Positions 1-14,712 are shown, counted from the first letter of the stretch. The stretch: 45,000 nt of DNA from Neocallimastix lanati (nom. inval.) (GCA_016946835.1 JACVTC010000007.1:1270001-1315000); one strand, 5' to 3'. Numbers and translations are program-made. The notes: generated by a model not told the origin, from the sequence alone.

Positions 1-2469
1 TTAAAAGTTCATAATTTTAATTAAAAATTAAATATATAAAAAATTTTTTTATAATGAAATTAAAACTTTTGTATCATCCATACTTCTTAAATTACTTTAT
101 CCTGAAATAAAAAAAATCAGAAAAAATATTAAATAGTTGATAATTTTTAATGCTTTTGTTATTATTATTTTTTTTCTGGTAAATAATAAATGCAGGTATA
201 GATTTTCTATAATTTTTAATCATTACATAACTTCATTTTATTTTTTTTTTAAAAATATTAAATAATTTAATCAAAAATTTTATTAAAATAACTATTTCTT
301 ATGGTAAAAATATATTTATTTTCATTTTTTTTATAAATAATAATTATATTAAAATAATGATATTATTTATAAATATCCATAGGTAATAATTTATTTATAT
401 CTAATTTTTTTTTTATTTAATAAAAAAGATAATATATTAAGTATTATAATTTTTTTTTATTAGTTTTACTCCTATATTTAATATTTAATACAATATTAAC
501 ATGATTAAGATTTTTTTTAATATAATAAATATAAAATTTAATTAATAAAAAATTATTTCAAATTCATTTTTAATCATTACTAATTATAAAGATTAAATTT
601 CATTTCATTTATTAGCTAATAAATTTACCTTTTTTTTTTATTTATTTATACTGATAATGGTATTAATTTACAAATATTTTTAGTTAGGTGTTAGTTCCAT
701 ATATACTTATATATTCAGAATAAATAATATCAACATATAATATATTTTAACTTTATAACTTTCTACTAATATCTTCTTTATATCATTTTACTTATTAAAT
801 TATTAATAGAATAATATATAATTTTTTATTTCAATTCCATATTCTAATTATTTTTGTTATTAATTTTTTTATATTATTATTAAAGAGAAATATAGATTAT
901 ATATTTAATTATAATTATATGGTTAATTATTCATCATAATGCTAATTCATAATTTTTATATTTATCTTGTTGATTTATAAAGAATAAAACGGAAAAAATT
1001 TAATACTTTAATATTTTTTTATATGTATAATACCATTTTAACTTTAATATATTTAATTTTTATTCATATATATTATTCATTATGTTTTAATATGTTATAA
1101 TATATTAAAATCAATATAATTTAATTAATCTAAATTAGTTCATCATTATTTATCATAATTATAATATTTAAAATTTTAATAAAGTGAATATTCATCTAAG
1201 AGCTAGATAATTAAAAAAAATTTTTTTAATAGTTTCTAATATATAATAAAAAAAAAAAAATTTTTTTTAGTTCAAACATATATTATTAAAAAAAAATTTT
1301 TTTAGTAGATTCTAAAATAATATATTAATATATACAATTAGAGAAAGTACAAATATATTATAATAATATAGTATTATTTTTTAATTTATTAAAGTTATAT
1401 ATCTATATTAATTTTAATAGATTTTATTATTTAGACCATATAATATTTTCCATAAAAAAATGGAAGATAAACTTTATTTATTATTATAACATTTTTTATA
1501 TTTAATAACAATACAAATTGTTTTTTTTATAAAATATGGACATTTTAATAGTATTTTCTATATTTTTTTCATATACGATTCACTTTTATGAATTATAATA
1601 AATATATAAGAACCTATGTTATTTTAATATATAAATATTACAAAATTTATTTCGTCTAAAGTGAAATAGTAAATATTATTGATACCAATATTCTAATACT
1701 AATATTATGGATATGCTTTTATTTTTTTATGATATTAGCTAAATTTAAATAGTATGAATTAATTTATGAAAAAATATTAAAGTTAAAATTAAATTATATA
1801 CAATGAAAAAATATATATATATAAATAAATTTGTATATATATATATTAATAAAACAAAACTTAAAATTAATTAATGGTGTGAAACTTTAAATGAAAATAT
1901 ATTGGAGGTGCCTTCATATTTAGTTTTTATTATCATTTAAAATTTGTAATATGAAAATAGAATGAACCACTATTTAGAAAAAAAATTCTTTTTATTGCTA
2001 TTTAATGAAATTAATTTTTTAATTAAATTTTATACATTATAATATATTATTAATAAATATAAATATAATAATAATATAATATAATATAATATAATATAAT
2101 ATAATATAAAAAAAGCCAACATATATTAAAATTTGCTTTTTTTTTTCTTTTTTTTTTTTTTTTTTTTTTTTTTGTTCTTTAGAAATTAAAAATTAAAATT
2201 ACAAAGACTAAAAAATAAATATAAATATATTGAATTATATAATAATTGAGTATTTCATATAAAAAATAAAATTGTATTTATATATTATATATAAATTATA
2301 AAAAGTAGTATGAATAATAATTATTTTTTAATTCTTTTTTCTATTTATTAAAAATAAAACAACAAAAAAGAATAACATTCAATAAATAATGTATTATAAA
2401 TATTTAAAATAATATACAATTCATTATATGTTTCATTCATTTACAATTTTATATGATATTGAATTATAA

Positions 2470-2520
<51 letters not shown>

Positions 2521-3471
2521 TTAATAATAAATAAAGTTCAAATAATAAATTTTATTAAATATCATAAGTAAATAAATTAAATATTTAAATGATTAATACA
2601 TATATATATTATATATTTAATTAAAATGAATATATTTAAGTAAATATATATAATTTAATATATTTATATATTTTGTTATAGACATATAATTATTTCTTTT
2701 ATAATTCTTTTTTAATACTTTTATCAAATTTTTTTTTTGTTATATAATTGATAATAATAAAAATATAGATTGAAATAATCATTGCAATCATTAAATCAAA
2801 ACGTAGTTGTCATAAATAATTATAAAAAATAATTTTTAATTGAGTGTTATTTTTTTTTCTTTTATAATAATAATAAAAAAAGAAACAAAATAAAATAAAA
2901 ACAAACAATAAAATAAAATACTAATTTAGTTCACATTATTTAAGAATCTAATAAATATTTATTTCGTTTCTAATACAAATCAAAACAAAGTATATAATTG
3001 AAAAATCAAACAATATAAATTAATATTTTTTTTTACAGTTTATACATATATATATTTTTTATAAAATATAAAAATATTGACGTAAACTTGAAAAATTATA
3101 ATAATAAAAAAGAGACAATAATCTAAAAGTAATTTTACAATATATACTATAAATATAAATAAAAGAGTGTTTATTATAGGCCAATAAAATACTACAATTA
3201 GGTTATTAATTTAACCTTCTTTATAAGAATTTTTTATTTACAATTATTTTTTTAAAGAAAGTATGTATTTTTAAATTATTTATAATAAAAGGTGTATTGT
3301 TTAAATAATAGATACATTTCAGATTTATAAATAAATATATATATTACTAAATAAAGTTAAAACAATACAAATTTTAAAGAATAATTTAATAAAAAAAGAA
3401 AAACTTTATTAAATTTTTATTATGTGATAATAGAAAATTAACATTAAATAAACCAAATAAATATTTTTCCT

Positions 3472-3506
<35 letters not shown>

Positions 3507-4369
3507 GATAAACTAATAAATTATAGTATTCCAATAATAAAAAAGTTTAATAGTAAATATATAGGCAGAATATAAATATAAATAAATAATTAAAATTAAA
3601 TAGTTAATAAATAAATATAAGAATGAATTAATATAATAACAACTAGAAAGAATAATTTTAATTTTTTTAAAAGATCAAATAATGAATTAATTTAATATTT
3701 ACAAATGAGATTTGAATTAGTATTTATAAATAAATATAAAGTAATAATATTTTAAATGGAAATACACCTTTTTATTAAGTATATTAAAAAAAATTTCAAA
3801 TAAAATATTTTAAAATTATAGTAATGTTAATAATTTATTTTTTTATATAAAAATTATAGGGTTATATTTAAAAATTTTATTTTCGTATTTATACATCGTA
3901 CATCAACAAAACATATTTTTTTAAAATACTTTTTATTGAATATAACTTCAAGAATTTTTTTATTTTAAAAAATTCAATATATAGACAATAAAAATAGTAG
4001 TAATTTTAAAATATTAACAATATTGTTATATAACATTCCATTAATGATTGCTATATAATAATGCTTGTATATATTAAATAACAACAAAAATTTAATAATT
4101 TATTTTTCAAAAAACATTTTTAATATATTTTATTTTTATCCATTTAAAAAGTGAAGGATAAAAAGATAATTTGAAATCAATAATTTTGTTATTCTTTATT
4201 ATTATAAAGAATAAATGTAAGTTTTAAAAGAATATATTAATTTAATTAGTTGTTAAACCATAATATTATAAATATTAATATTAAAATTGATTAAATTAAA
4301 AGTAATAATTAACAATTTATTAAAATTTACATTGATATATAATTTAGCCTTATTTTTTAAAATAAAAAA
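1..4369. other. AT-rich intergenic region
   Basis: No open reading frame with coding character was found on either strand. The stretch is nearly pure A/T, with long T runs around 2139-2173 and 3473-3503, an AAAT-type microsatellite at about 2469-2508, and short ATAAT repeats near 2075-2107. The last few hundred bases before 4370 presumably hold the promoter and 5' leader of the formin, but no specific element can be distinguished in such AT-rich sequence. Confidence 0.7.
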
Positions 4370-7300
4370 ATGGGAAATACAAAATCAAAACCAACATATC
4401 GTTCGCAAGTAAAAGCCAGAAAACGTACTACAAGTGATCCAGTAAAACCAGGATATCATCGTACGACAATAAATCGTCGTCCACAACGTAAATATGGAAA
4501 GACTTCAGCAAAACAAAAACAACAAAAGAAAAGAATATCTCGTGAGAGAGAAGGGACTGTCCCTATGCCTCCGTTGGAGGAATTAATGACTTTAGCCGAT
4601 AAACTTATGGTAAGTGTAAAGTTATATAGATAAATAATATTGTATTTATAATTTGTATAGTATTATTAATTATTACGTAATTTAATTAACGTTAAATTTT
4701 TGAAAAATTTAAATTTTAAGGATGAGTTAGATTTACCTCCAGATAGCCGTACATTCTTTAAACATTTACCAAATTCCCAAAAATGGCAGCTTATACAACA
4801 AAATCTTATGCATCAAGGTGGTAATCCTGAAGAGGATTGCTTGATATATACACAAAAGTTACAAGAACACCCGAATAGTGTAGATGTAGTGTCACAGCTG
4901 GCAACGGCACTACATACTAAACCAATGGCTTGGGTTGATCAATTTATTCAATATGGTGGTTTAAAAACACTTTTAACGAATTTAAAACACTTAGAAGAGG
5001 ATGAAAATGGTTATTCCACTTCTATTGATGAATTAGAAAAACATTATATTCAATGTTTAAAGGCTATTATGAATAATCAAGCAGGACTAGACTCAATATT
5101 TGAATATAATAATTCAATAAATGTAATAGCGATGTGTTTGAGGTCATCGTCTACTCGTACAAGAACATTAGTATTAGAAATACTTGCAGCTGTATGCTTA
5201 ATACCGAATGGTCATAAAAAGGTAATGGAAGCTATAACAGCATTTGTTGATATAGCCGGTGAAACAAAGAGATTTGAAACAGTTGTTAAGGGTTTACTTG
5301 TTGAACATCAACGTGTTAATCGTTCTGATCAAAACGATCGTGAATTACAAATAGCTTCATTATCTTTTATTAATGCAATACTTTGTGGAGGTCCTGCTAA
5401 AACACAGACTGAAGTTAGACTTCATATACGGTACGAATTAATAAATCTAGGGATTACAAATATAATACAAAAATTAAGTGTTATTGATGATGAATTATTG
5501 CAAACACAAATTAATATTTATAAAAAGAAAGCTGAAGAAGATGAAGAAGAAATGTTTAAAAGATATCAAGGTGGCTTTGAAACTGATGATGCCACCATTT
5601 TATTTGATAATTTAAATAAAACTTTAAAAAATACAAGAAGTTATACACAATTTTTAAATGTATTAAAACATGCGCTATTGATGCCAAAAGATACATCTGA
5701 AAGGTCAGCAATGTGGACTTTAATTGACTTGATTACACAACAAATTGTTTTACAAAAAAATGGATTTAATCCTGATCCAAGAGTATCATTGATAAATATA
5801 GATGTTAATAAAGCCGTTTCAAATTTAAAAGTAGTAGAAGAAGAATCAAAAAAATTGAAGGAAAAAGAAGAAAAAAAGCGTGAATTAGAAACCTTATATG
5901 AAACTTCAAATGAAAGAAATTTGTCATCTGAGCTTCATCATGGTAGGCGTAGAGCTAGTTCACAAAGTGAACGTAAATTAAGTTTAAAATCGGCGATGAA
6001 TGCCACTGAAAAAGCTCTTACGTATAATTCAAAAAATAATAGACATAGAAGAAATAGTAGTAAGGTTTTTCGTAGAAGATCATCTCGTAAAAAAGCATTT
6101 TCTCGTACAGGTTATGTAAGTATTATTAACTAATATATTTTATGTAATAATTAATATAAATTTTACTAAATGATATTAATAAATTAATAAATAAATAAAC
6201 AAACAAATAAATAAATAAACAAATAACCGAACAAACGAACAAATTAACAATAAAATAAATAAATGAATAAAGACTATATTAAAAACTTCATTAGTTGAAA
6301 AGATTAATGAAGTTGCAACTCTTTCGGATCAATTAAAAAATGCGAAGAAAGAGTTGGCTACGTTAGAATCAACTATAGAACAAAGAGCATTAGAAATTCA
6401 GCATAAAGAAGAAGAATCGTCAGATATATATTCAAGTGATACTTCTTCTCGTTCTCAATCTCCAGATTCACCATTATCTCCAACAAATGAAAATATGTAT
6501 AATGAAGTAATAAATTTATCATCTCCTACGGCAGATTATACCATTACACCAGGTTATGGAATCAACGAAAGTAACACTGGTACAAAAAGTAATATACCAC
6601 CTCTACCACCACAACCACCAGTTGCTGGTTCAAATATACCCCCACCACCACCTCCACCACCTATGCCAGGATCTAGTATTCCTCCACCGCCTCCTCCACC
6701 ACCTATGCCAGGATCTAGCATTCCTCCACCACCTCCTCCACCACCTATGCCAGGATCTAGTATTCCTCCACCACCTCCTCCACCACCTATGCCAGGATCT
6801 AGTATTCCTCCACCACCTCCTCCACCACCTATGCCAGGATCTAGCATTCCTCCACCACCTCCTCCACCACCTATGCCAGGATCTAGCATTCCTCCACCAC
6901 CTCCTCCACCACCTATGCCAGGATCTAGCATTCCTCCACCACCTCCTCCACCACCTATGCCAGGATCTAGCATTCCTCCACCACCTCCTCCACCACCTAT
7001 GCCAGGATCTAACATTCCTCCACCACCTCCTCCACCACCTATGCCAGGATCTAGTATTCCACCACCACCTCCTCCACCTCCAATGCCAGGATCTAGTATT
7101 CCTCCACCACCTCCTCCACTGCCTATGCCAGGATCCAGTGTTCCTCCACCACCTCCTCCACCACCTATGCCAGGATCTAACATTCCTCCACCACCTCCTC
7201 CACCACCTATGCCAGGATCTAGTATTCCACCACCACCTCCTCCACCTCCAATGCCAGGATCTAGTATTCCTCCACCACCTCCTCCACCGCCTATGCCAGG

Positions 7301-9917
7301 ATCCAGTGTTCCACCACCTCCTCCTCCACCACCAATGCCAGGATCTAGTGTTCCACCACCACCTCCACCACCAATGCCAGGATCCAGTGCTCCTCCTCCA
7401 CCACCACCACCTCCACCAATGGCTGGTGCAGGAGCACCACCGCCACCTCCACCACCCCCAGGTCCAAAAATCCCTGGAGCACCACCACCACCACCTCCTC
7501 CAGGACAAATTGCTCGTAGTAATGCAATTGTAGCAGAGGCTGTAGTTACAAGACCACCAAGTGGTCCAGCATTTAATTATACCCTTAAAAAGCATCATGG
7601 AAATATAGTCTTTACTGGTGCAAAACGTGTTGGTCTTCAACCAAAACAATTAAAGCTTTCTCAAAAGAAATTAAAATCGTTTAATTGGACAAAAATTCCA
7701 CCATATAAGATTATTGAAACAATTTGGAAAGATATTGATGATGCTGATATTCATATATATTTAAAGGATGAATATAAGGAATTTGAAGAATTATTTTCAG
7801 CGTTTCAACCAAAACCAAAAGAGAAAAAGGTAGAAGAAAAAAAAGAAGAAAAACCAAAAGAAGTTACTTTTATCGACGGAAAGCGTTCTCAAAATTGCTG
7901 TATCATGTTGAAAGCTGTAAAGTTATCAACTGATAAAATTAAGGAAGTATTATTTTCGAATGATGATTCTACATTAGAAAAAGATGTTATTAATGAATTA
8001 TTGAAAATATTGCCAACAGAAGAAGATATTGCAATAATAGAAATGAACGCTGCTCAAGTAGATAAATTTGGAACAGCGGAAAAATTCTTCTATGATGTAT
8101 CAAAAATAGATCATTATTCGGATCGTTTGAAGGCTTTCCACTTTATGGTTTCATTCCAAGAATATTATAATGATTTATTTGAAATGATAAAATGGTTACA
8201 AAAAGCAAGTGATGTTACTGTAAATAATGAAAAATTTAAAGGTATTTTACAAATTATACTTGCTCTTGGTAATTATATGAATTCAAATAATCGTGGTGGT
8301 GCTTATGGTTTTGAATTAACTAGTATACTAAAATTGAATGATACAAAAACATGTAATAGTCAATCTAAATATAATTTAATGAATTATTTGTCAAAATTGG
8401 TTGATAAGAAATTCCCAGGATTAAGTGATTTTGCGGATGAAATGGCAAGTGTAAAAGATGGAGAAAAAGTAAATATCGCTACTGTTCGTAGTTTAATGGT
8501 AATGATGAAAAGTAGCTTGAAACAAACAGAATGCCTTCAAAAAATTTTAAAACGTAAAAAAACAAGGGAACTTGAAAAGCCTGAGGAAGTTATTGAAGAA
8601 GATAATTTCGTAGATCGTTTAGAAGGTTTCATTGCTGGTGCAAAGAAGAAATATGAAACTCTGGAAGCTTTATTAAAGGAAGCGGAGGAACAATTTAATA
8701 AATCTGTAAAATTATATGGTGAGGATCCAAAAATTACACCGGAAGAATTTTTTGGTATATTTTCACAATTTGTTACAAGATATAAAGATGCTACAAAGGA
8801 GAATGAAGATGAAGAAAAGAAAAGAAGAGAAAAGGAAAGAAAAGAAATGGAAAAGAAGCTTAAATTGGAGAAGAGAAAAATGCTTCAAGAGAAGAAACTT
8901 AAAGAAAAACAAATGAAGGAACAACAATTAACAGTTGTTGCAACACCAAATTCAAAGAATATTGAAGCAAAATCTACAGAACATAAGGAGCAATCAATTA
9001 CAACTAAACAAATAGCCACATCTACTACAAAGGAAGTTAATCAAAAACAAAAACAAAGCCAACAATTAATTAAAAATGAGGATAAAAATACAAGCACTAC
9101 TCAAACTAAAACTGAAATTACTGAAGAATCAGAATCAACAATTACAACGACAACAACTACTACCATAACAACTACCGTAACTACAAAGAAGATTTCTTCA
9201 TCAAAGGTTATAACATCTACAATTGAGGAAAATAAAGAAAACCTAAAGAGAATTGAAAATATGGAAAGTCCAATTATAAAAATTACTCCAATATCAAATA
9301 AAGAATTAATTACTGATCATCATATTGATACTCCAACTACAGCTATTAATGAAGTTGATGAAAGTTTAACTGAATTATTGAAGATTACTCAAAATCATAT
9401 TAAGAGTATTCATCGTTCTGATGCCAAGCGTTTAAGAGCACAGAGTGTTCCAATTCCAATGGTTATTGAGGAAGATGAAGAAGATGAAGATGAAGAAGAG
9501 AGTACTTATGGTTTATCAAGTGAAGAAGAAATTATTCAATGTATTAGACAAAATAATCCTTCAGTAGTTGAAGGAAAAATAGATAATATCATTAATAATA
9601 TTAGAAAGGGTAAATTTAGTGATGAAGTTAGCCGTAGAAAGGGAAGTGATACAGATAAAACTATAAAACTTGATGAAGAAGGAAAATCTGTCAAAGATGA
9701 TGATGAAACATTAAATGAAGATGAATCAGATAAAAGTGATTGTTTAGAAATGGATAAACAATCAAAAGTTGAAAAAACCGGAGAAGATAAATTAAACTTA
9801 ATAAGAGATTTAAAGAATAAGTTACCAATTGATCGTTTTCCAGAATCATTAATTAAAAGAATGGATTCAAAAATTGATTCTTTAGATTATAACACAGTTA
9901 CTATTGGTGTAAATTAA
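4370..9917 (+). CDS. Diaphanous-type formin (GBD/FH3-FH1-FH2-DAD), three exons
   Basis: Formins nucleate and elongate unbranched actin filaments downstream of Rho GTPases. The proposed exons are 4370-4609, 4721-6115 and 6273-9917, giving about 1759 residues. The N terminus reads MGNTKSK, followed by about 65 strongly basic residues. Residues ~70-500 resemble GBD/FH3, with a DLPPDSRTFFKHLP-type entry. A short coiled coil follows, then Ser/Pro-rich sequence. FH1 (~665-960) is nearly all poly-Pro with PMPG spacers. FH2 (~1005-1390) carries the hallmark GNYMNSNNRGGAYGFEL at 8269-8319. A charged coiled-coil and Thr/Glu-rich tail follow. Near 9571-9645 there is a DAD-like segment (GKIDNIINNIRKGKF, then RRKG), so autoinhibition by DID-DAD contact is likely. 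The start at 4370 is chosen because it is the first ATG and joins in frame through a GTAAGT donor. The FH2 assignment is very secure. The exact junction of intron 2 is not. Confidence 0.93.
4610..4720 (+). other. Formin intron 1
   Basis: This 111-bp, AT-rich intron has a consensus GTAAGT donor directly after the ATG codon for Met80. Its acceptor is TTTTAAG, just before GAT GAG TTA. Both ends are phase 0, and joining them carries the GBD-like reading frame across without a break. An in-frame stop lies inside the intron at 4631-4633, so splicing is required for the full protein. Confidence 0.85.
6116..6272 (+). other. Formin intron 2 (boundaries ambiguous)
   Basis: An in-frame TAA at 6131-6133 shows that an intron interrupts the gene here. 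Two junctions keep the frame. The first is donor GTAAGT at 6116 with acceptor AAG ending at 6272 (phase 0, used for the CDS). The second is donor GTTATG at 6111 with acceptor TTAG ending at 6294 (phase 1, nine residues shorter). The first has the better donor; the second has the better acceptor. Downstream coding resumes with a coiled-coil sequence (EKINEVATLSDQL) upstream of the first ATG-independent frame opening near 6354. The intron contains AAAT/AAAC short tandem repeats. Confidence 0.7.
6630..7427 (+). repeat. 19 x 42-bp tandem repeat encoding the formin FH1 domain
   Basis: Nineteen in-frame units fill exactly 798 bp. Each encodes a 14-residue unit of type SSI-P8-MPG; one unit is a codon short and the last is a codon longer and ends MAG. 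Units differ by Ser/Asn, Ile/Val/Ala and silent CCT/CCA/CCG changes. Units 10-12 (7008-7133) and 14-16 (7176-7301) differ by a single base (CTG/CCG). This shows a recent block duplication of four units (168-bp period) on top of the single-unit expansion. Confidence 0.95.
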
Positions 9918-11127
9918 ATGTATTACAAACGATGAAATTTAAACTTAAAATTATTATTAATATAAATTTTTTGTAATATAATAATATAATATAATATAAT
10001 ATTATATAATATACTATACTTATATAATATAATATAATAATTTATAGACTTTTATTATTATTATTAATTTTTTTTTTCAAAAGGGTTAATGATAAAAAAC
10101 ATTAAACAAGAAAATAATAATATTATTATTTTTATTTACAACCTATCCCATATCATTTAAAAATTTATATCATTAATTCCATAATTGAACATATTTTATT
10201 ATATATATATTTATATATATTCAATTTTTTTTTTTAAAAAATAAAAAAAAAAAATATTAAACTTTGTATCCTAATATATTAATTTTTTTTTTATTATTTT
10301 CAATATGAAAATATAAAAAAATTAGCTTTTCGATATGAAATTTATTATTTGATGTTGTGAAGAGAAAATTCTTTTATAATAAGGCATAAAATATAAACAA
10401 TATCTAAAATAATTTATAATCCATAATTCAACAATCTTTGAATTTTAAATACCTTAATTATTTTAAGATATCTATAACGAATTATACCTATTATAAATAG
10501 ACCATCAAATTATTAATAAAGAAAAAATAATAATATACAACAATAATAAAAATAATGTTAAAATTAAAAATTAATATATAATTGAAGGAAATAGAGATAA
10601 AGATATATATATATTTATAGATTATTTTATGTTATTTATATTTATTTTAAAAATGACATAAAAAAAAAGATGAAATAATACTATTTGTACTAAAAACACA
10701 CACCCACACACAAAATATAAAACAAAAAGCAAAAAAAAAAAAAAAAAAAAAAACAGAATTAATTATTTTAAATCAAAATTAATTAAAAAATTATAAAATA
10801 ATAACAAAACAAGGATACTATTTTTTTTTATTAAATATCAAGTCAATTTACATATTTTAATATAATATGAACTAATATCTTTAATTAAAAAAACAATATT
10901 AGTTTTTTTTTTTTTTTTATTTTATTTTATTAAATAAATTTATTTCATAGTTTACTAGTATTTTTTTTTTATAAATATTTTAATCATTATCTGTTAAAAC
11001 TTTAAGTATTTATAATTAAAATATTATTTTTTCTTTTTTTTTTTTTAAAGTCATAATTTATGTTTTTTTTTATATTTTTTTTATTAAATAATAAAATAAA
11101 ATAAAATAAATATAAATTATTATTTTT

Positions 11128-11169
<42 letters not shown>

Positions 11170-13583
11170 AGAAAAAACAATAGATTATTTATATATTATT
11201 TTTTATTCCATTATTATTATTAATATATAATTGTAAACTAAATCATAAAAAAAAATTTTTTTTATTTTATTTTAATTTTGAAAGAGTATTAGAAAAAAAA
11301 AAAAATTCACAAAAAAAAAAAAAAAAAAAAAAAAAAAATAAAAATAAAAATAAAAAATAAAAAATAAAAAATTTAAACAAAATTAAACAATTCCGCAACA
11401 AAGAAAAAAAAAAAAAAAAAGAAAAAAAACGAGAATTAAATAATAGTTTTTTTTTTAAAAAAAAAAAAATAGAAAAAATTAAAAATAATAATTGTAATGT
11501 GATTCTAATGATAAAAGAAACGGAAATATTTATTAACATCATCAACAACATCAAGTTCATTATTATTTAGTAATATAGTTTTTTTTTTTTTTTTTTCTTT
11601 TTAATAATCCATAAATATTAAATATAAAATATTAAAAAATAAAATATAAAAGAGTAAAAAAAATAAAAAATATAAAATAAAATTGATAATTAATTAAAAT
11701 TATCATATTAAATGTAAATTAAAAAAAATTGAAAAATTTAATAAAATAAAAAAAAAAAAAAAAAAAAAAAAAATAAAAAAATGAAACCAAAAAAAAAAGT
11801 AAAGAAATTAGAATGAATATTAAATATTGAGTTATCTTTATATATATATATTTTTTTTTAATCATTATTATTATTATTATTATTATTATTTATTTTTATT
11901 TTATTCTGTTCAATCTTTACTTTTCTTAAATTTTTACAGTTTATTTTTACTTTATTTATATTTTATTTTTATTTATATTTTATTTTTTAATAATTTAATT
12001 TTTTTTTTATATATATTAAAAGCGGTATGTTTTTAAATGAATTTAATTAAAATTTTCTTATTTCGAAAAAATAAAAAAAAAAAAAGAAGAAAAAGAAAAA
12101 AAAAATTAAAAATTAATAAAATTTTAATTTAATTTTATTATTATAATTTTATATTGAGAAAAAAAAAATAATATATATTCTTTTTTCTTTTTTCTTTTTT
12201 ATTTTTTTTTTTTTATAGGTAGGACAAACAATAATAAATAAATAAATAAATAAATAAATAATAAATAATATAATAATAAATAATATAATAAAAGAAGAAA
12301 AAAAAATATATTTTTTTTTTTAATATTTAACAATCTTAAATAAAATTATTAAATTATTTATTGGGAGAATAAAAAAAAAAAATAAAAACTAAAATAAATA
12401 AAAAAAAAAATAATAAATATATAAAAATATATTCATAAATTTATATAAATAAAAAATATATAAATAATTTTAAATAATAAATATATATTGATTTAATTTA
12501 TAATAAAAAATATATATATATATATATGTATATAAATATAAAAAAAAACAAAATGAAATCTTATATATTTGGAGTATTTTTGTCTATTATTAATTAATCA
12601 ATAATAATAATAAATAATAAATAATAATCAATAATCATAATCATAATCATAATATTATTATTATTGTTATTATTTATTGAAATTTATTTTTATTATTATT
12701 TTTTTTAAAGTTTATAGTATCTTTCATAATTAATATTCAAAATTAAAAAAAAAGAAAAGAAAAGAAAAAAAAAAAAAAATAAAGAATAAATTATATTAAG
12801 GGACCTTTATAATTTCTAAATCTATAGTTTGTATTTAATAAAAAAATCTATTTTAATTCCTAAATATTCATAATATATAGAGTTAATAGAAATATCCAAT
12901 TTCTAAATCTATATAATAGTTTAAGTTTAATGACAGACTTATTCAATTCCTAAAATATATAAAAAATATTATTGAAAGATCGATTTAATTCTTAATTATA
13001 TATATTTATAAACTAATCATAATTATTATCAATTATCTATACATAAAGAAAATTATAAATAGTTAATTGATTTTATTTTATATAGAGATAATAAAATTAA
13101 TAATATTTCAAAAAAAATTTTTATATATATATATATTAATACAATTTTATGTTTTTATTTTTATTTTTTATTTTTTTATTTTATTTTATTTCATTTCATT
13201 TTATTTTTATTTTTAAATAAAAAATTATATATATTAATAAAATAATAATACAAAACAAAAAAAAAAAAAAATATATATATATATATTTATATTTATATTA
13301 TAAAATGAATATTAATTATTATTAAATTAATTTTAAAGTTTTAGAACTTTAAAACTTAATCAGAATAGTTAAAATTTTGAAGATTTATTAATTAAATTAG
13401 AAAATAACTGGAATTTTTTTTTTTTTTTTTTTTTTTTTTCATTAATAATTATATATAAATATAAATATTAATACAACAATTATTAATTATTACTCTTTTA
13501 AATTTTTTTTTATAATAAATATTATATTTAATAAAGTGTATATATATAAAAATAATTTTTTTTTTTTTTTAATTTCTATTTTT

Positions 13584-13619
<36 letters not shown>

Positions 13620-13831
13620 AATTTGTTATGAAAAAAAAAAAAAAACTTTTATTTTTTTAATATTATCTTTATTTTAAATATGAATCTCCAAAAAAAAAAA
13701 AAATAATAATAAATAAAATAAAATAAAATATTTCCAAATAACTTTATTTTTAATTATTAATTTTAATTAAAATAAAAAAAAAAAATTAAAGATTAAATAT
13801 TATTAACAATCAATCTCAAAAAAAAAAAAAA

Positions 13832-13870
<39 letters not shown>

Positions 13871-14284
13871 TTCATCTTATTTTATTTTAAATTAAATCAA
13901 TAAATCTTATTTTTATTATTTTTATTATTTTTTTTTTTGTATTTTTTTGTATTTTATTTTTTTTTTCCATTCTTCTTATAACTTACCATAAATAAAAAAT
14001 AGGATTGATATATAAATATATATATATGAAAAAAAGTTATAAATAATAAATATATATAAATATATATATATTCAAAACATATTATTTAAAAACAGTTTAT
14101 TATTATTATTAGTAGTATTATATAATAAAAAATAGATATATTATATTTAATTAGCATTTTTTTTTTTTTTTTGTTAAATACTTAGTTTTTTAAATTTATT
14201 ATTTAAAATACATCAGAATAAAAAAATTTTTTTTTTTGATAATTATTACACTTTTTATTATTATTATTATATTATTTTTAATTA

Positions 14285-14320
<36 letters not shown>

Positions 14321-14712
14321 TTATATTTAATTAATATTTCTTTTTTTTTTTTTTGATAAATCTTTAATTTTTTTTTTTTTTGATAAATCTTTAAAAAATA
14401 CATCATTAAGAGAATAGATATATTTATATTTTTATTATTTATTTATTTACTTATTTACTTATTTATTTATTGGTTTTCAGAAAATAAAATAATTTATAAT
14501 TAATAATAATAAAATAATTAATGATTAATAATAATTAATAATAATAATAAAAAAAAAAAAGATACTATAAATTTAATTATATTGTTTGTTATTTATAAAA
14601 TAAATATAATATATATATAAGTTTTTGCTTTATTTTTATTTATTTATTTATTTATTTTTATAATTTTTTATATTTAATATTTTATATTTTATATTTTATA
14701 TTTATTTTTACA

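Noticed and set aside
1205-1330. Two similar A8T7-TAG(T/A)TTCTAA segments (about 1212 and 1289) as a repeat element
   Set aside because: They are short and simple. Similar A/T blocks are expected by chance in this composition.
6554-7183. Minus-strand poly-Gly reading frame
   Set aside because: It is the antisense of the FH1 proline repeats. Other frames over 6556-7649 (His/Leu-rich and Trp/Arg-rich) are likewise shadows of the same 42-bp repeat.
6630-7427. Regular 42-bp repeats as a CRISPR array
   Set aside because: Units are contiguous, coding and without unique spacers. They encode the FH1 domain of a eukaryotic formin.
11267-11560. Poly-Phe/Leu minus-strand frame, and the similar 11827-12036 plus-strand frame
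   Set aside because: They are translations of A/T homopolymers and ATT arrays with no coding signal.
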